The translations under genes and the position numbers were made by a program. From Prevotellamassilia sp. (GTDB lineage Bacteria; Bacteroidota; Bacteroidia; Bacteroidales; Bacteroidaceae), in NCBI GenBank assembly GCA_009775705.1, contig VSQE01000025.1, forward strand, positions 15,296 through 31,900: DNA of 16,605 nt, in the 5' to 3' direction. The notes under the pieces are model-generated. The model was not told where the DNA came from, made no database searches, and was given only the letters and a program-made list of their open reading frames with translations. Below are positions 9,216 through 16,581 of this stretch, piece by piece. How positions within the stretch are numbered: position 1 is the stretch's first letter; each line of letters begins with the position of its first letter.

Positions 9216-9730
9216 TAACAGACATGAAAAGAATATCTTATATTACTATGTTTATGCTAATAGGATGCTCCCTCTTGGGGGCATCCTGTAGCAAAAGTGG
9301 AGACGAGGATCCTATATCTCCCAACCCTCCTGTTGTTGAACCGGAACTGCCCGATTATCCTACTTTTGATTTTCCAAGTTGGAAGGTAAGTAATTTCAGC
9401 TCTTTTGAAAACACAATGATAGTTTCTGTGGCTCTTCCTGATTCACTTAGAGGGAATGAACTGGCATCAGACCGCTTGGCGATATTTTGCGATGCGGAGT
9501 GTCGAGGAATAGCAGACCGGATAGAAGGACCTTCAGGAAACTACATATGGCTTGCCATTGTTTATGGCAATAGTGCATCAGAGTCTGTTTCATTCAAGTA
9601 TTATTCAAGCAAGACTAAATATATGTATAATTCTGCAAGTGTGATACCGTTTACTATAGAAGGTAGTCTTGGAACGATAGACGATCCGCAAATAATCGGA
9701 ATGAGGATTGTGACAGAAAAAATTAATTGA
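9212..9730 (+). CDS. Small lipoprotein with a beta-domain shared with the upstream giant protein
   Basis: Two starts are possible. ATG 9212 overlaps the previous stop by ATGA (172 aa, used here). ATG 9224 gives MKRISYITMFMLIG as a cleaner signal peptide. Either way the N-terminus is a lipoprotein signal. The probable lipidated cysteine is the one in GASCSKSGDEDP (Cys26 from 9212); Cys19 in LIGC also fits a lipobox. The acidic residues just after Cys26 resemble the lipoprotein export signals of Bacteroidetes that send lipoproteins to the cell surface. A proline-rich linker (33-55) follows, then one domain (about 65-150) with DRLAIFCDAECRGIAD and YIWLAIVYGN. The giant protein has the same pattern near its C-terminus (DSLVAYINGEVRGAS). 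Ends at 9730, overlapping the convergent flippase gene by 8 bases. It may sit on the outer membrane with the giant protein; role unknown. Confidence 0.8.
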   Translation: MITDMKRISYITMFMLIGCSLLGASCSKSGDEDPISPNPPVVEPELPDYPTFDFPSWKVSNFSSFENTMIVSVALPDSLRGNELASDRLAIFCDAECRGIADRIEGPSGNYIWLAIVYGNSASESVSFKYYSSKTKYMYNSASVIPFTIEGSLGTIDDPQIIGMRIVTEKIN

Positions 9731-11240
9731 CATCCGTTTCGCCCTTTGTCCCAGCCGGTTTCCCCGACACTTTTTTCCACAGATTCCGCAGGCGGCCGTT
9801 CAGGCCGGTCTCGCTTTTCAGCAGCTGCCACGAAAGGGTGGCGGAGAGGAGTGTGAGGCCGATGCCTCCGCCCCAGTGCCATCCGGCTTCCGGACGGGAA
9901 ATGCAGGTGAGGCCTGCCGTCAGCAGCAGAAACTGGTGCAGGGTGCGCCGCACGGTGAGTCCTTGCAGCCGCACGGCGTAGCGACGGGGATAGAAGGTGA
10001 GGATCAGCAGCAGATCCGACAGGTTGGCCAGCGAGAGGCCGATGCCGGCTCCTGCCAGACCGGCGGTGCGGAAGCCTGTGATGACGGCCGCGGCGAGCAC
10101 CGCGTTGTAGGCCAGCTCCATGGCCAGATACAGACGGGAATCTCCACCCGAAAGGGCCAGATAGGACAGCGGGGAATAGACCGCCTTGAAGAACATGTAG
10201 GGGAGGGCGCAGAGCACCATCGGGATGACGGCCGTGAATTCTTCCGTGTAGAGAATGCGCACGGTCAGCGGCAGGCTCAGAGCGAGTAGCAGCAGGACGG
10301 GTGTCATGAGCAGCACGAGTGTGTCGATCTGGCGGTTGACGGCTACGGAGAGTTCTTTCTTGTCGTTCATGAGAGTGGAGAGGCGCGGAAAATAGTCGGC
10401 GTCCATCGCCACGAAGACGAAGCGGGCGTAGCTCACCGTCAGCGTGAGGCCGGCGGCATAGAGGCCGGCCTGGCTCTCGTTGCTTTTCATGAGTACCGTG
10501 CGGATGAGCATCTCGGCTCCCGAGCCGGCAATGCCTGCGGCGATGTAAGCCGTTCCGAGGCGCAGCAGGTGGCTGCCGCGGCGCAGGTAGCGCCACGGGT
10601 GCAGCTGCACCCGGTAGGGGAAGAGGCGGGTGGCCGCATGCAGATGGATCAGGAACACCGCTGTGCCTGTGGCGAGCAGGACGGGCAGGATGCCGTCCGC
10701 GCCGAGGCGGAAATAGATGGGGGCGGTGAGGAGCAGGGCCGCCAGCGCGCTCAGGGCCGAGGCGGCGGCCAGCGGTTTGAGGCGGTGCGTACCCTTGAGC
10801 ACGGCAATCTCGCCGCCCAGCAGCGTGGCCAGCAGGATGGCGGGCGAGAGCAGGGCGAACTGGAAGGTGCGGTCAATGCCGCCGGTGGCGAAAAGGCTGA
10901 GCAGGGGCGAGAGCAGCAGTGTGACGCCCATGCCGAAGAGGCCTGTCAGCAAAACCCAACTGCGCACCAGCCGCACGTAGCGGCCCGTGCGGGTCGTGTC
11001 TCCTGTCTCGTACAGCACGGAGAGACGGCGGATGGCGCTGAATCCGATGCCGAAGTTCGTGGCACTGGCCATCAGTTCGATGGTGCGGGCGAAGAGGTCG
11101 CTCCATCCCATGCCGGCCGAACCGATGAACAGGGCCGTCACCTTGTTGCGGATCACGGAGATGAGGATGTGCAGGACTTGTACGCCGCCCAGCAGGCCGG
11201 TGTATTTCAGAATGTGGCTGTAGGAGTTCTCCTTTTTCAT
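9723..11240 (-). CDS. Wzx-like oligosaccharide/O-antigen flippase (polysaccharide biosynthesis protein)
   Basis: 505 residues, largely hydrophobic, with about 12-14 predicted membrane helices. The N-terminus (ILKYTGLLGGVQVLHILIS, then AGMGWSDLF at about 42-50 and TNFGIGFSAIRRLS at 61-74) matches the Bacteroidetes O-antigen translocase type of the MATE/MVF-like flippase superfamily. So does FVAMDADYFPRLS at 276-288. The family moves lipid-linked oligosaccharides across the inner membrane for surface polysaccharide assembly. Start ATG at 11240 lies 17 bases after the dgt stop, so the two are probably co-transcribed. No glycosyltransferase or polymerase genes are nearby, so it is an orphan flippase as far as the window shows. 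Its stop (9723-9725) lies within the 3' end of the convergent lipoprotein gene. GC is high: 43 of 60 at 10681-10740. Confidence 0.85.
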   Translation of the reverse strand: MKKENSYSHILKYTGLLGGVQVLHILISVIRNKVTALFIGSAGMGWSDLFARTIELMASATNFGIGFSAIRRLSVLYETGDTTRTGRYVRLVRSWVLLTGLFGMGVTLLLSPLLSLFATGGIDRTFQFALLSPAILLATLLGGEIAVLKGTHRLKPLAAASALSALAALLLTAPIYFRLGADGILPVLLATGTAVFLIHLHAATRLFPYRVQLHPWRYLRRGSHLLRLGTAYIAAGIAGSGAEMLIRTVLMKSNESQAGLYAAGLTLTVSYARFVFVAMDADYFPRLSTLMNDKKELSVAVNRQIDTLVLLMTPVLLLLALSLPLTVRILYTEEFTAVIPMVLCALPYMFFKAVYSPLSYLALSGGDSRLYLAMELAYNAVLAAAVITGFRTAGLAGAGIGLSLANLSDLLLILTFYPRRYAVRLQGLTVRRTLHQFLLLTAGLTCISRPEAGWHWGGGIGLTLLSATLSWQLLKSETGLNGRLRNLWKKVSGKPAGTKGETDVN

Positions 11241-11257
11241 GGCGCGGCCGCGGGGGA

Positions 11258-12607
11258 TCAGATGCTGGGCAGGGAGTGGCCGTTGATTTTCCGGTACAGG
11301 TCGAGTGCGTACACGTCGGTCATGCCCGATACATAGTCGAGCACGGCCATGAAGCGGTCCGCCAGCCGTGGCGCGTGCAACTGGTACTGTCCCGACACCT
11401 GCCCCAGCAGCAGGCGGCTGTATGCTTTCCCGGGCGACAGCACGGCCTCGGTCATGAGGTCGAGCAGTGTATAGATGATGTGGAAACCTGCCAGGTCGAT
11501 GTCCGTCACCTCCTTGCAGGAATAAATGCGCCGGCGGGCCGTTTCCTCGCAGCGCCGGTAGGCCGTGCGCAGCGGTTCGGGCAGGTGGCTCACCAACGAA
11601 CCGCTGAAACTGCCGTCAAGGAGGGCTGCCTCGTTGTCGGTGAAGATGCGCACACAGGCCTGTTCCAGCGCATTGATCACGCAAGAGCGGAAATAAGATA
11701 CCTTGTCGCTCATGTCGGTGCCTTCGGGATAGGCCTGTTTCAGGTCGTGGCGGTTCTCTTCGTCAAAGAATCCGAGAAACAGCTCCATCGTCTCCTCGCC
11801 CGAGAGCAGGCGCAGTTTGAAGGCGTCCTCGATGTCCATGATCTCGTAGCAGATGTCATCGGCAGCTTCTACGAGATAGACCAGCGGATGGCGCCGGGCG
11901 CGGACGCGGCCGTTCTCCTCGGTGTAGGGGATGCCCAGTTCGCGGGCAATGCGCAGGAAGTCATCCTTCTCGCTCCGGAAAAAGCCGAATTTGGCTTTCT
12001 CGCCCGCCCAGGCGGAGGAGTAGGGATATTTCACGACGGCGGCCAGGGTGGAATAGGTCATGACAAAGCCGCCGCGCCGGCGGCCGTTGAACTGGTGGGT
12101 GAGCAGGCGGAAGGTGTTGGCGTTTCCGTCAAAGCGTGTCAGGTCGGTCCATTCGTCGTCGGTGAGTTTCTCTCCGTCCGCGGCGCGGTGGTCGCGCAGG
12201 GTGGCTCCCTTGCCCTCGGCGAAGAAACTGCGTATGGCCCTTTCGCCGCTGTGTCCGAAAGGAGGGTTCCCCATGTCGTGGGCCAGACAGGCGGCGGAGA
12301 CGATGGCGCCGATGGAGGGCAGTTCCGTTCCGGCCAGCTCGGGACGGCGGCGGATCAGTTCGCGGGCCACGTCCGTGCCGAGCGACCGCCCTACGCTGGA
12401 AACCTCCAGACTGTGCGTCAGTCGGTTGTGCACGAAGATGCTGCCCGGGAGGGGGAACACCTGCGTCTTGTTCTGCATCCGGCGGAAGGGGGCGGAGAAG
12501 ATAAGGCGGTCGTAATCGCGCTGGAACTCCGTGCGCCGTTCGGAACTGAGCTTGTGGGAGTCTTCCTTGCCGAAGCGTTTGTCCGAGATGAGCTGTTTCC
12601 AATCCAT
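11258..12607 (-). CDS. dgt: dNTP triphosphohydrolase (dGTPase), HD superfamily
   Basis: 449 residues, a full-length member. The family hydrolyses dGTP or other dNTPs to the nucleoside and tripolyphosphate, tuning nucleotide pools. The N-terminal block EFQRDYDRLIFSAPFRRMQN (27-46) and VHNRLTHSLEVSSVGRSLG (59-77) are typical. HD metal ligands are visible: His65 (RLTHS), His110-Asp111 (LAHDMGNPPFGHSG, with His119 behind it) and Asp250/Asp251 (EAADDICYE). Start ATG 12605-12607 fits the family N-terminus (MDWKQLISDKRFG). A -7 type box lies 34-42 bases upstream. The flippase gene follows after 17 bases. All key residues are intact. Confidence 0.95.
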   Translation of the reverse strand: MDWKQLISDKRFGKEDSHKLSSERRTEFQRDYDRLIFSAPFRRMQNKTQVFPLPGSIFVHNRLTHSLEVSSVGRSLGTDVARELIRRRPELAGTELPSIGAIVSAACLAHDMGNPPFGHSGERAIRSFFAEGKGATLRDHRAADGEKLTDDEWTDLTRFDGNANTFRLLTHQFNGRRRGGFVMTYSTLAAVVKYPYSSAWAGEKAKFGFFRSEKDDFLRIARELGIPYTEENGRVRARRHPLVYLVEAADDICYEIMDIEDAFKLRLLSGEETMELFLGFFDEENRHDLKQAYPEGTDMSDKVSYFRSCVINALEQACVRIFTDNEAALLDGSFSGSLVSHLPEPLRTAYRRCEETARRRIYSCKEVTDIDLAGFHIIYTLLDLMTEAVLSPGKAYSRLLLGQVSGQYQLHAPRLADRFMAVLDYVSGMTDVYALDLYRKINGHSLPSI

Positions 12608-12641
12608 ATTATAAAAATTCTTCTTGAAATATATGTGGTTG

Positions 12642-12649
12642 CAAATTTA
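12642..12649 (-). promoter_or_regulatory. Bacteroidetes -7 box of the dgt promoter
   Basis: On the minus strand TAAATTTG matches the Bacteroidetes sigma-ABfr -7 consensus TAnnTTTG exactly. It lies 34 bases before the dgt ATG, in an otherwise AT-rich leader. A -33 TTTG at the usual distance of about 20 bases is not clear. It implies that dgt and the flippase have their own promoter and are not only read through from the phosphate genes. Confidence 0.6.
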
Positions 12650-12734
12650 GACGAAAAAAGCAGAACTTCCTGTTTTTCGGCCAACAACTTTGTCCCGTGG
12701 CGGGCATATCGGTTTTTCCGCCTGCGGTTCGGAG

Positions 12735-13749
12735 TCAGAAATGGGCCACGAATTCCAGCACCGCCTTGCTCTGTTCCGAGACGGCCGGGGTGCGGCCTGC
12801 GGCATAGACGTATTGCTCGTAGTTCAGCCGGATGTCAGCCTGTAGGTTCTTTTTCCCGAGGCTGAGCGTCAGTCCGCCGGTCAGCCGGTGGCGTTCCGGG
12901 TCATCGGCCGTCAGCCGGCCCTCTTCGTCCTTTGTCCCCTTGCAGTGGTCGGACATGTAGTCGTACCGTCCCAGCAGCGAGAGGGCGGTCAGGCCTTTCC
13001 GCAGGGGGATGCGATAGGCGGCGAAGGCATTGAGAGCGTTGACCGGAGCGAAGGCGCCGCGGGTTGTAATGTTTGCGGAGATATTCCCCCTCGATGTGCC
13101 ATCGGGAGTTGTGCCAGTAGGCGCCGGCGTCGTACATCATCACGTCCGTCTCTCCGGCGGTGGCCTTCTGGCAGCTGAGCGCGAGGCCCCACCGCCGTGC
13201 TATCAGGGTCTGCGCCTTGAAGGAGAAATTGTAGTTGCCGGTCCAGAAATTCTTCTGGTTGGTCAGTCCCGAACCGTTGAACACCCCGCCTTCCAGCGTG
13301 ACGGGTACCGGCCCGTCGAGGGTCCACGAGGCGGCGGCTCCCGCGTCCCTGACATCGCCTGTCTGCTTGGCGATGAAAGAGCGGTTGGCGAAATACTGGA
13401 GGTGTGGCGAGCGATGGGCGTCGATGGTGAAAGGCACGCGCATCTGGCCGAGTGTGAGTTTCAGGGCCTTTTGGGGCCGTACCAGCACGTAAGCGTCGAG
13501 CATCCGGATGTTTCCCTCATCGGAGAGGTCTATCTCCGCCTTGTATCCCACAGCCGGAACAATCCGGTCTTCAATGCCGAGGCGGGCGTTGCGCACCTCG
13601 AAGCGGCCTTTGTTCATTCCGGGCTGGTATTCGTACTTCGCCCTGACGGTTCCGTGGATTTCCGGCCCGTCCGTGGTCGGGGATTGGGCGGCGGCGTCTG
13701 TAACCGTCAGCGGGAGAAGAACCGCGGCCAAGTGAAAAGTCTTTTTCAT
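12735..13749 (-). pseudogene. Phosphate-selective porin (OprO/OprP family), interrupted by a single-base frameshift
   Basis: The first frame runs from ATG 13749 (signal peptide MKKTFHLAAVLLPLTVTDAA, residues 1-20). It has porin O/P features: GRFEVRNARLGIED at 48-61, AEIDLSDEGNIRMLDAYV at 71-88, LTLGQMRVPFTID at 98-110. After Asn229 (about 13063) the family pattern stops, and continues at once in the neighbouring frame as RGAFAPVNALNAFAAYRI, later LGRYDYMSDHCKG, LNYEQYVYA, ending VLEFVAHF before TGA 12735-12737. Dropping one C from the CCC at 13061-13063 (minus strand) restores about 337 residues ending in the terminal Phe of outer-membrane beta-barrels. The start overlaps the permease stop by ATGA. 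Family role: a 16-strand trimeric channel for phosphate or polyphosphate. The two halves are intact, so this is either a very recent mutation or a sequencing error. Confidence 0.85.
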
Positions 13750-16055
13750 GTCGTGACAGTAGTTTCATGTTTTACAGGTTCCGGCTTGTGGTTTTGTCTG
13801 GTGCGGATGTCGGAGTCGCGCAGTTTGGCAAAGGCGCGCAGGTATTTCCGGATGGCAGACACCAGCTCGCGCGTCTCCTGGAGCATGTGTACGTAGACGT
13901 AGAGCACGGAGACATCGGCGAGGTCGCCGTCGCGTAGCTGGTCGTGTACGTGGTGATAGGTTTCGGAAAGATCTGCCTTCAGTTTGTCGCAGTGCCGGCG
14001 CAGCATACCGGTGGTTTCAGGATCGCCGTTCTGTAGCAGCCTTGCGGTGTCGTTCAGGAGGGTGCCGATCTGCGTGCGTATGCGTTCGTACTTTTCGCCG
14101 TAGCGGGGCGGCAGCGGCAGGAAGTTGTTCTCCACGTGTTCCTTGCACACCTCGTTGATGCGCCGCAGGCTGTACAGGATGCCCATGCAGCAGTTGTTGC
14201 TCATATAGAACCACGGGCTTTTCTCTATCGCCGTCTCGCGGGTGAGGCAGCGCAGGCATACCGTCTCCTTGCGGCGGGCGTTTTTGAGCACCGTTTTGTG
14301 TTTTCTCAGGTCCGCCTCGGTCTTTCCCAACAGGCCGGCGTTTTCGGTGATGAACGCCGCCGTGATGTTCCGGTATTGCTCTTCGGCGTAGGCAATGAAC
14401 TTCTGTTGCTGTTCGGTGATGTAGAGCATCAGCAGCGGCCAGGCCCGGTCCTTCTCCTGCGTGTCGAGGATGGTCCGGAAGAGCGCGTCGCCGTTTTCCT
14501 CCTTCTGCCTGTTTCTGAACCGGCGGTTGCTGTGCAGGATGATGTAGACGGTCAGCAGGGCGAACAGGAAGATCGCCCAGAGCCCACCGTAGTACATGGC
14601 CGTGACAACGGCACCGGCCCCGATGAAGGCCGCTCCGGCGGTCAGAAACCAGCCGCCTATCACGGCAATCACTCCCGTGATGCGGAACACGGCGCTCTCG
14701 CGGCCCCATGCGCGGTCGGCCAGCGAGGTTCCCATCGCCACCATGAAGGTGACGAACGTTGTGGAGAGCGGCAGTTTCAGCGAGGTGCCCAGAGCTATCA
14801 GCGCGCTGGCAAGGACGAGATTGACCGATCCGCGGATCAGGTCGAAGGCCGCGCCCTGCTCCGTGACGCTCCCGTTGGTGTCAAACCTGCCTACCAGCCA
14901 CCGGCGCATCCGTGGAGGAGCCACGCGGCGCGTCCATGCCGTCAGCGAGAGGCTCCAGCGCACCAGCTGCCGCGCTATCCGCGAGGTCCCGAACATTTCG
15001 TCGCCGCCTTGCTGGCTGCTCAGGCCAATCTCGGTCTTGGTGACGTTTCTGGCCTTTTTCGACGTGGCGAGCGAGAACACCATCACGGCCCCCGCGCCTA
15101 TCAGGATGCAGACGGGGGTATCGGCCGGTCTGCCCAGCGAGTCCATCATGAAGTGGTGCGGATCGGCCCCGCCGCCGTTGGCGATGTAGTCCTGATAGGC
15201 TGCGAGGCCGCTCAGCGGAACGCCGATGAAGTTCACGAGGTCGTTGCCCGCAAAGGCCATGGCCAGGGCGAAGGTGCCCATGAGCACGATGACCTTCAGC
15301 ACGTTCACCCCGCAGAAGTGAAGCCCCTGCATCAGCACCGTGAAGAAGGCCAGGCAGGAAAAGACAATCAGGCCCGTATGTCCCCCAATCCAGTCCTTCA
15401 CGCCGGGCGTCATGAACGTGAGATCCCGGGCACCCTTGATCAGGAGAAAGTAGACGATGGCCGTTGCGCAGACTCCGCCGTAGATGCCGATCTTCCACTT
15501 CAGTCCGCTCCGGTAGTTGAAGGAGAAAATCATGCGCGAGAGGAACTGCACCACCGTGCCGAAGAAAAAGGCGATGGCCACCGAGAGGAAGATGCCGAGG
15601 ATCACCGAAAGCGCCTTCTCCGTGTTCAGCAGTTCATTGAACCCGAGGTCGGCCCCGCCGTCCGTCATCTTGATCAGGGCCACCACGAAGGCCGCGCCCA
15701 GCAGCTCGAACACCATTGACACCGTGGTCGAGGTTGGCATGCCCAGCGAGTTGAAGATGTCCAGCAGGATGATGTCCGTGACCATCACGGCCATGAAGAT
15801 GCAGGTCAGTTCGTAGAACGAGAAGTGTTCCGGCCGGAAAATGCCGTGGCGGGCAATGTCCATCATGCCGCCCGTCATGGCCGCGCCGATGAAGACGCCG
15901 GCCGAGGCAACGACAAGCACCTGCCTGAAGGAAGCCGCCCGCGAGCCGATGGCGGAGTTCATGAAGTTGACGGCATCGTTGCTGACGCCCACCGACAGGT
16001 CGAAGACGGCCAGTAGGAACAGAAATACCACTACGCAAAAAAACAGTGTTTCCAT
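13746..16055 (-). CDS. pit: PiT-family inorganic phosphate transporter with C-terminal PhoU-like extension
   Basis: 769 residues, much longer than classical PiT permeases (about 420-500). The duplicated PiT core is clear: first-repeat signature GVSNDAVNFMNSAIG at 23-37, GMPTSTTVSMVFELLGAAF at 105-123; second-half signature AGNDLVNFIGVPLSG at 269-283 and LPLSTTFVTFMVAMGTSLAD at 428-447. PiT proteins move phosphate, usually as a metal-phosphate complex, across the inner membrane with protons or sodium. After the last helix (about 490-507) come about 260 soluble, helical residues, ending YVYVHMLQETRELVSAIRK, that resemble PhoU-like helices, probably a cytosolic regulatory domain. Bacteroidales often have such long PiT proteins, to my memory. 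The start ATG 16053-16055 is the first in frame and begins straight into a membrane helix. Its stop overlaps the porin start by ATGA, so the pair forms an outer-plus-inner-membrane phosphate uptake operon. Confidence 0.92.
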   Translation of the reverse strand: METLFFCVVVFLFLLAVFDLSVGVSNDAVNFMNSAIGSRAASFRQVLVVASAGVFIGAAMTGGMMDIARHGIFRPEHFSFYELTCIFMAVMVTDIILLDIFNSLGMPTSTTVSMVFELLGAAFVVALIKMTDGGADLGFNELLNTEKALSVILGIFLSVAIAFFFGTVVQFLSRMIFSFNYRSGLKWKIGIYGGVCATAIVYFLLIKGARDLTFMTPGVKDWIGGHTGLIVFSCLAFFTVLMQGLHFCGVNVLKVIVLMGTFALAMAFAGNDLVNFIGVPLSGLAAYQDYIANGGGADPHHFMMDSLGRPADTPVCILIGAGAVMVFSLATSKKARNVTKTEIGLSSQQGGDEMFGTSRIARQLVRWSLSLTAWTRRVAPPRMRRWLVGRFDTNGSVTEQGAAFDLIRGSVNLVLASALIALGTSLKLPLSTTFVTFMVAMGTSLADRAWGRESAVFRITGVIAVIGGWFLTAGAAFIGAGAVVTAMYYGGLWAIFLFALLTVYIILHSNRRFRNRQKEENGDALFRTILDTQEKDRAWPLLMLYITEQQQKFIAYAEEQYRNITAAFITENAGLLGKTEADLRKHKTVLKNARRKETVCLRCLTRETAIEKSPWFYMSNNCCMGILYSLRRINEVCKEHVENNFLPLPPRYGEKYERIRTQIGTLLNDTARLLQNGDPETTGMLRRHCDKLKADLSETYHHVHDQLRDGDLADVSVLYVYVHMLQETRELVSAIRKYLRAFAKLRDSDIRTRQNHKPEPVKHETTVTT

Positions 16056-16095
16056 GTGGGGAAGTGAGATTTGTTTGTTGATTTTTTTGACGTTG

Positions 16096-16102
16096 CAAAA
16101 TA
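16096..16102 (-). promoter_or_regulatory. Possible -7 box for the phosphate permease operon
   Basis: On the minus strand TATTTTG lies about 40 bases before the permease ATG. It matches TAnnTTTG with the spacer one base short, and is followed by CAAC exactly as the dgt box is (TTTGCAAC in both). A convincing -33 TTTG was not found. No PhoB-like box was recognised. Confidence 0.3.
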
Positions 16103-16273
16103 ATCCCTTTCCTGTTTCATAAATGTTGCAGAACGTTTAAGGTTTTGTGAATTGAGGAGGGAGTGAAAGTACGGAGCATGGATATTTTGTTCCTGTATTT
16201 TGATTCTCATTTTCCAAATTCAGAATGGGAAGTAGGGAGGGCGCTGCCGTTTTTTTCCTTGCGTTGGAATAAA

Positions 16274-16281
16274 TATCTTTG
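16274..16281 (+). promoter_or_regulatory. Rightward Bacteroidetes -7-like box
   Basis: TATCTTTG matches TAnnTTTG exactly on the + strand. The expected -33 position holds a T-run ending CCTTG (about 16250-16261), only a weak fit to TTTG. Transcription would start near 16288, run through the direct repeat and go towards the possible gene start at 16582, leaving a leader of nearly 300 bases. A leader or small RNA is possible but nothing specific is visible. Confidence 0.35.
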
Positions 16282-16317
16282 CAAATGCTCCCTTGCCAAT
16301 GTCATCGTTTTCGCTCG

Positions 16318-16354
16318 GCCGAATTTCCAAACGAAAGTGCGCCGAATTCCCAAA
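16318..16354 (+). repeat. 14-base direct repeat GCCGAATT(T/C)CCAAA, two copies 23 bases apart
   Basis: Copies at 16318-16331 and 16341-16354 agree in 13 of 14 bases. A shorter related string, ATTTTCCAAA, lies upstream at 16209-16218. A start-to-start distance of 23 bases is close to two helical turns, as for tandem protein-binding sites. The repeats lie just downstream of the TATCTTTG box. Binding partner unknown. Confidence 0.55.
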
Positions 16355-16475
16355 TAATTTGCAAAATGAATTGAAATACAAAGAAATGTACTACTCTGTG
16401 TCAAAATACAATTTTATGGAACAATTTTTTTGGAAAAATTTTATGTACATAATTTAACGTACCTTTCCAAAGTTT

Positions 16476-16542
16476 AACCTGTAGGTTTTTCGGAAAACGA
16501 ACGGAAACGGACCTATTTTTTACAACATAGTACCTGTTGGTT
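16476..16542 (+). repeat. Pair of ACCTGT(A/T)GGTT dyads (operator-like)
   Basis: ACCTGTAGGTT (16477-16487) and ACCTGTTGGTT (16532-16542) differ in one base. Each has inverted arms (AACC/GGTT in the first, ACC/GGT in the second) around a four-base centre. They are 55 bases apart, about five helical turns, and lie 40-105 bases before the possible gene start at 16582. The first is followed by five Ts, so a weak terminator is an alternative reading, though a four-base-pair stem is too short to be convincing. Confidence 0.35.
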
Positions 16543-16581
16543 GAATTAAATTAGAGAATATTTTATCCGCCCAATCGGACG

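Noticed and set aside
9727..9733. TTGACA string at the convergent junction as a -35 box
   Set aside because: Sigma-70 -35 boxes of the E. coli type are not used as such in Bacteroidetes, there is no paired -10/-7 box, and the string lies in the 3' ends of two genes.
9601..10596. 331-codon minus frame overlapping the flippase
   Set aside because: Arg/Pro/His-rich translation typical of an off-frame reading; the flippase frame explains the region.
12694..12704. CCCG-TGG-CGGG hairpin between the porin and dgt as a terminator
   Set aside because: Four-base-pair stem with a three-base loop and no adjacent T run on the transcribed strand.
11276..12865. Long + strand open frame (529 codons) opposite dgt
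   Set aside because: It is a shadow of the high-GC dgt gene, with low-complexity Gly/Val/Gln/His-rich translation and no family features, while dgt has intact catalytic motifs.
14136..15719. Long + strand open frame (527 codons) opposite the phosphate permease
   Set aside because: GC-rich shadow frame; its translation is charged and lacks any known motif, and the opposite strand encodes clear PiT signatures.
16163..16404. Two short frames on opposite strands in the right intergenic region
   Set aside because: They overlap each other and the promoter and repeat elements, and show no signal peptide, domain or family resemblance.
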